DNA of 64,000 bases, taken from assembly GCF_000189535.1 (NCBI RefSeq), contig NC_015146.1, positions 124,001 to 188,000 on the forward strand, read 5' to 3'. Both the position numbers and the translations under genes were made by a program. Of this stretch, positions 60,187 to 64,000 are shown piece by piece; the stretch's first letter is position 1, and each line of letters starts with the position of its first letter. The notes beneath the pieces were generated by a model. That model made no database searches. It worked only from the letters and a program-made list of their open reading frames with translations, and had not been told where the DNA came from. Origin of the DNA: Pseudarthrobacter phenanthrenivorans Sphe3 (lineage in GTDB: Bacteria > Actinomycetota > Actinomycetes > Actinomycetales > Micrococcaceae).

Positions 60187-60579
60187 ATGACTCCAGAGTG
60201 GAAGTCGACGCGACGGGTCTCGCGCCGTCGACGCGCCAACATTGACGGTGACACCCAGTACGTGCGGGTGTCGATGTCGGAGTTCGAGCGCGCGCAGTTA
60301 AAGGTCCTGGAAGAACGGACCGGGCGCAGCCCGTCGGAGATCCTTGTCAGCGCTGCCCTGTACGCGGAGAACTCCGAGTCGCTGGCTGAGCGGCGGGCGA
60401 TGGCCGTGGAATTCATTGCGGCGCGCCGCTACCTGGCTGCCCTGTCGAACAACGTCAACCAGCTCGCCCGGCACGCGAACGCCACGGACGAATTCCCCGA
60501 GGCAGCCCGTACCGTGTTGACCCGGGTACGGGCGGTCGCTGACCGGATCAATACGATGCTGGATTCGATGGTGCGCTGA
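60187..60579 (+). CDS. MobC-like relaxosome accessory protein
   Basis: A 130-residue protein: a basic N terminus (RRVSRRRRANIDG), a strand TQYVRVSMSEFERAQLKVLEERTGRSPSEIL typical of the RHH of MobC-like proteins, and a helical end with LAALSNNVNQLARHANATDE, the conserved N.NQ.A motif of the bacterial mobilisation family. It bends DNA at oriT for the relaxase. The ATG at 60187 follows GGGGAGGGGACC. It overlaps the relaxase gene by one base (TGATG). Confidence 0.88.
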   Translation: MTPEWKSTRRVSRRRRANIDGDTQYVRVSMSEFERAQLKVLEERTGRSPSEILVSAALYAENSESLAERRAMAVEFIAARRYLAALSNNVNQLARHANATDEFPEAARTVLTRVRAVADRINTMLDSMVR

Positions 60580-62135
60580 TGATTCCCAACATCACTAAGG
60601 GCACCCGCATGCACGGGCTCATCGCATACCTTGCCGGTCCCGGCCGGGCGAACGAGCACACCGACCCGCACCTTGTCGCGGGCTCACCGTCGATCATGGC
60701 CTGGCACAACGACGATGAGCTGAACGCCGATGCCGCCCAGGCCATTGCCAAGGAATTGGACCGGGCCAGAAGCATCCTGGGCGTGGAGATTCCCGGTGGC
60801 CATGTCTGGCACTGCTCTCTGTCGCTGCGCGCTGAGGAAGGCGACCTTACCGACGCACAGTGGGCTGACATTGTGCAGGACTTCATGGACGAGATGGGGT
60901 TCACCGAAGCCAGCGGACGTGCCCCGGCGCAGTGGGTGGCGATCCGTCACGGTCACAGCAAGGCCGGGAACGACCACATTCACATCGCTGCCTCCATGGT
61001 CCGGGAGGACGGCACGAAGTGGAGCAGCTGGCGGGACTTCCCCCGGGCACAACAAGCCGCACGGGAGCTTGAGAAAAAGTATGGACTGGAAGAACTGTCA
61101 CCCACGCATTCCACCCGTGGTCTGCGGCCCGGTGAACGTGAAGCGTCCGAACGTCGGGGAGCGCCGGAACCGGAACGCCGGTCCCTGGAACGCAAGGTCC
61201 GTGCCTGCGCGACTTCGGCCCAGGATGAGGCGGAATTCATTCGCCGCCTCCGCCGAATCGGTGCCCTGGTTCGGCCGCGGTTCGCGTCTGCCCGTGACGA
61301 TGTCGTGGTCGGTTACAGCGTGGCCGAACGGCCTCCGAAAGGTGGACGGCCTGTCTGGTTCGGCGGTGGCCACCTCGCCAAAGACCTCGCCCTGCCCAAG
61401 CTTCGTGCCGAATGGCCTGACAGCCCGCAAGGCGCCGGCGATGCGGTCGCTGAGTGGCAGGCAGCCGTACGTGGACGCCGTCCGGTCACGACTGGCCGCG
61501 AAGCCCACGAACCCGACCCACAAATGTGGGCCCAGTACAGCGACGAAGTCGCCCGACTCCGTGAGACGCTGCGCTCGGTCCCGCTGGATGATCACGCGAG
61601 CTGGGCGCACGTTGCCCGCGAGACATCAGGTGCCTTCGCAGCCTGGTCCACCGCGACCGAGGCAACGCCAGGCCCTCTCGCGGCAGCAGCAGACGAGCTG
61701 TCCAAGACGGCACAGCTGCGCCGCTACCCGGTCCGGCCTATCCGCAGCGTCGGACCATCGGCCCGCGGAGCTTCTCTCATGCTGATGGCAGCGTCGATGG
61801 GCGGCACCGGAACTGCCGCGCAGGCGATCATGCTGCGCCAGCTGCTCAACGTCGCCAAGGCCGTCCACGACATGCACAAGGCATCCAACGACGTGCGCCG
61901 CGCACGCCAGATCAGCCACATGGTCAAGCACCAACTCAGCCAGGTCGCTGCGGCGTTGCCCAGCGTCCCCGCGACACAGCCATCGGTAGAGGATGAAGCG
62001 GCAGCGGCAGTTCAAGTAAGTGCCGCCGGCCAGGTTTCGGGACGCTCTTCCGGGTCCGTGCTGCCGCCCAAGTACATTCCCGCGCGCACCGACACCACTC
62101 GAAGTACTACGACCCGCCCGGACATCGAGAGATAA
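60579..62135 (+). CDS. MOBP-type relaxase
   Basis: A 518-residue relaxase/mobilisation nuclease (VirD2-like). Motif I carries the likely catalytic tyrosine in RMHGLIAYLAGPGR (about residue 17); motif III is H124-G-H126-SKAGND-H133-I-H135, the HUH metal site; WVAIRH and the helical C-terminal half complete the picture. It cuts one strand at oriT, stays bound to the 5' end and pilots it through the channel. The C terminus is rich in Ala/Ser/Thr. It is translationally coupled to mobC. Confidence 0.9.
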   Translation: MIPNITKGTRMHGLIAYLAGPGRANEHTDPHLVAGSPSIMAWHNDDELNADAAQAIAKELDRARSILGVEIPGGHVWHCSLSLRAEEGDLTDAQWADIVQDFMDEMGFTEASGRAPAQWVAIRHGHSKAGNDHIHIAASMVREDGTKWSSWRDFPRAQQAARELEKKYGLEELSPTHSTRGLRPGEREASERRGAPEPERRSLERKVRACATSAQDEAEFIRRLRRIGALVRPRFASARDDVVVGYSVAERPPKGGRPVWFGGGHLAKDLALPKLRAEWPDSPQGAGDAVAEWQAAVRGRRPVTTGREAHEPDPQMWAQYSDEVARLRETLRSVPLDDHASWAHVARETSGAFAAWSTATEATPGPLAAAADELSKTAQLRRYPVRPIRSVGPSARGASLMLMAASMGGTGTAAQAIMLRQLLNVAKAVHDMHKASNDVRRARQISHMVKHQLSQVAAALPSVPATQPSVEDEAAAAVQVSAAGQVSGRSSGSVLPPKYIPARTDTTRSTTTRPDIER

Positions 62136-62152
62136 CACCAACAAGGGGAACC

Positions 62153-62941
62153 ATGAGCGAATCTGACGGCATCGAAGAAGCAATCGAGGGAATGTCCCGC
62201 GTTGGGCTAACCGTCGCCGGCCGGCTCGGTGAGCAGCTGGCCAGGGCACGCGAGCAAGAGCTGCGCCGCGCCCAGGCAGCAGAGGAACAGCAAGCCCGCG
62301 AATTGCAGGCCCGGTTCGACGCGGAGCGGTCAGCTGCCCGTGCCCAGCTCGCCCCGGTCATGGACAACCGGTGGTGGGACACAGCCACCGGGCGCGACAT
62401 CGAAAGGATGCACGAGGCGGCAACCTCCTGGAAGGACCACGACCCGGCAGCCCGCGACGCGGCAGAGGTAATTCGCGACCAGGTGCAGCGCCGTTACGGG
62501 TTGGACGTGGACAACCTCGGCGCCGATGAAGAGTCCGTAGCCGAGGCCTTGGCAAAAGCCGAACGGGACCGCGAACAGGCAGGCCAGGAACGCCGCGCCA
62601 GCCAAGACGAGAATGCCCAGGCTGCCCAGCTGCTGGCCGAGGCCGACCGGGAAGACCGGGACCGTGAACAAGACGTCACCGAAGAGAACGAACGCCCTGA
62701 AGCGCTGCAGGAGGATGCCGGCACCAGGTACGACTCAGCCGAACGCCGACAGGAACTAGCCGCCAGCCTGGACGGCGTAGCCGACCGCGAAGCCGTGCAG
62801 GCACGGCTCAGCGCAGACCAAGACCAAGGAACGCCGCCCAGCGCCGCCGTGGCCAAGGCGCCAGGACGCAGTCCGAAGGCCCGCAAGACACGCGGAGCCA
62901 ACGGCCAGACGAAGCTCCTGCAGAAAGGTATGAGCCGGTAG
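62153..62941 (+). CDS. Coiled-coil protein following the relaxase
   Basis: A 262-residue highly charged helical protein, with long Glu/Ala/Arg-rich stretches (QLARAREQELRRAQAAEEQQARELQARFD) likely to form a coiled coil, and a basic C terminus (GRSPKARKTRGANGQTKLLQK). The ATG follows AAGGGGAACC 17 bp after the relaxase stop. Probably an accessory of the relaxosome; no family recognised. Confidence 0.7.
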   Translation: MSESDGIEEAIEGMSRVGLTVAGRLGEQLARAREQELRRAQAAEEQQARELQARFDAERSAARAQLAPVMDNRWWDTATGRDIERMHEAATSWKDHDPAARDAAEVIRDQVQRRYGLDVDNLGADEESVAEALAKAERDREQAGQERRASQDENAQAAQLLAEADREDRDREQDVTEENERPEALQEDAGTRYDSAERRQELAASLDGVADREAVQARLSADQDQGTPPSAAVAKAPGRSPKARKTRGANGQTKLLQKGMSR

Positions 62942-63029
62942 GTTCCGTAGCGTCGTGCTCTTGGGAAACCGCTCTTTGGAAACCGCCTGACTCTGGCCTG
63001 GCATCTTGTCCCAAGGTGGGACAGGACGG

Positions 63030-63794
63030 TTACCGGCATTCAAGTCCGTAGAGGGCGAGCACATAGGTGAGATCGGTATCGTTTCGGTGGATTTCCGCCT
63101 CGGCTTCGACCCGGACAGGGTCGAGGCCTAGCCGGTCATCCTGCCGGCGTAGCCAGTAGGCCCAGCAATGACCTCCACCGTACTTTGAGTGTGCCCGGAC
63201 GCCGGCGGCGTAGTTCCCGTCATCCAGTACTTGCTCACGAAGCCATTCGGCGATTGCGGTGGTCGCGCCGCGGTCCTCGCCGGCAAGTGTGCCCAGGGTG
63301 ATGGTGCCGATGCCGAAGGCATCGTCGAGTGTCGGACCGAGGTGGCGGTTCAGGGCGGCGATTGATTCGGCGGCGGTCAGATCGACCCAGCGGTTGGGTT
63401 CGTTGATCCGCAGCGTGTACATCAGGCGCCCGTCCCGCCAGTTTGCCGGCAACCAGCCGGGCACCATGTTGCCGTTTCTGGTCCAGTCGTCGTGGATCAT
63501 CTTCTGGGCAACCTCGACGGGGAGGTCGAACTGCCGGGCCGCGAAGGCAACGGCGTCGCGGAAGTCCTTGCCGACCCGGGCCATGGCCAGGGTTTCGGCA
63601 TAGGCTGTGCGGCGATCTCCCGCAAGGTAGACCGTCGAGCCCGGGGTGTCGAAGCGTGACCAGGAGGAGCGATCGGGTGCTCCCGCACTGCGCGGCAGCG
63701 GGTTCAGGGGGCCATAGGACGATTTAGCGATCCGGTATCCGGTGATCGGACCTTCAATGTAGGCAAGGCCGGTACCGGAGCAGATTCCCGTCAA
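63030..63794 (-). CDS. RES-domain toxin-like protein
   Basis: A 254-residue protein with the RES pattern: YRIAKSSYGPLNPLPRSAG... (Arg), TVYLAGDRRTAYAETLA (Glu) and a later serine region. RES proteins of RES-Xre toxin-antitoxin pairs degrade NAD+. It begins with a TTG that overlaps the stop of the upstream gene (TTGA), whose visible end looks like the matching antitoxin. It is larger than typical RES toxins, so a different role is possible. Confidence 0.7.
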   Translation of the reverse strand: MTGICSGTGLAYIEGPITGYRIAKSSYGPLNPLPRSAGAPDRSSWSRFDTPGSTVYLAGDRRTAYAETLAMARVGKDFRDAVAFAARQFDLPVEVAQKMIHDDWTRNGNMVPGWLPANWRDGRLMYTLRINEPNRWVDLTAAESIAALNRHLGPTLDDAFGIGTITLGTLAGEDRGATTAIAEWLREQVLDDGNYAAGVRAHSKYGGGHCWAYWLRRQDDRLGLDPVRVEAEAEIHRNDTDLTYVLALYGLECR

Positions 63795-64000
63795 CCGGAG
63801 AACCTGTCTTCGGTCATGGCCGTTGCGGCCGCCATGACCTCTTTGGCGCGCATGTCCTTGATCGCTTCGATGGGGGAGACTTCATCCAGCCACGGGTTGG
63901 CACCCACAAACCACAGCCGGGCCACGTGTTCGCCCTCAACACTCGACACAGCCGTCCAGGCGCGGTGGGCGAGCTGCAGCCGGGCCTGTGCTTCCGGCCG
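63791..64000 (-). CDS. Antitoxin-like protein, C-terminal part (cut by window edge)
   Basis: The last 69 residues are visible: RLQLAHRAWTAVSSVEGEHV, then VARLWFVGANPWLDEVSP and IEAIKDMRAKEVMAAATAM. The NPWL...SPIEAI segment is typical of the Xre/MbcA/ParS toxin-binding domain. The start lies beyond the window. It overlaps the RES gene, forming a type II toxin-antitoxin pair. Confidence 0.75.
   Translation of the reverse strand, partial: RPEAQARLQLAHRAWTAVSSVEGEHVARLWFVGANPWLDEVSPIEAIKDMRAKEVMAAATAMTEDRFSG

Overview
The window reads as part of a large conjugative plasmid (or integrative conjugative element) of a high-GC actinobacterium, most likely an Arthrobacter-type Micrococcaceae. The evidence is the GC-rich coding sequence with many GTG/TTG starts, an actinobacterial type IV secretion set (SCO6880, DUF4913, DUF6668, a CHAP-domain wall hydrolase), a primase-type Rep protein, ParA plus a small ribbon-helix-helix partner, and a MOBP relaxase. 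No rRNA, tRNA or core metabolic genes were seen.

Layout. Bases 1-63 are the outer end of a Tn402/Tn5053-like transposon lying to the left. From 1.3 to 9.6 kb a tightly coupled minus-strand operon encodes the conjugation machine (coupling protein, VirB4-like ATPase, SCO6880, TrbL/VirB6-like, VirB8-like and pilin-like proteins, DUF6668). A divergent plus-strand operon (9.8-13.1 kb) adds a HTH regulator, a CHAP hydrolase, a lipoprotein and a ParA-like ATPase. Replication and partition follow (13.2-17.9 kb): repeats and a DnaA-box-like site, a small RHH-like protein, Rep, parA, parB, and a 630-bp array of GGTAC motifs that looks like a centromere. Next come an ECF sigma factor with a membrane partner (18.2-19.6 kb) and a TniA/TniB transposon with two resolvases, interrupted by an IS256-family element (20-24.9 kb).

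An accessory defence-like island fills 25.2-38.2 kb: YaaC-like, DUF6615-like and uracil-DNA-glycosylase-like proteins, DUF1643, then an XRE regulator with two zinc-ribbon DNA methyltransferases, an unrecognised protein, a McrB-like AAA+ ATPase and a McrC-like nuclease. It ends at an IS21-family element that carries merR and merA between its own 39-bp inverted repeats (38477-43332).

From 43.5 to 59 kb lies what looks like the conjugative leading region. It holds three more than 99% identical 409-bp structured leaders, each ending exactly at an ATG: a 143-aa unknown protein, a DUF4192 protein and a ParB-like protein. It also holds a glutaredoxin-like protein, an SSB with a long N-terminal extension, small DNA-binding proteins, a broken ATP-dependent DNA ligase gene, an IS110-family element and a second identical IS256-family copy. 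The leader-driven genes point toward the probable oriT (about 59.8-60.2 kb). This is the geometry expected if the leaders are single-stranded-DNA promoters that switch genes on as the plasmid enters a recipient, and it is the most interesting hypothesis in the window. MobC-like, MOBP relaxase and coiled-coil genes follow (60.2-62.9 kb), and the window ends in a RES-type toxin with its partly visible antitoxin.
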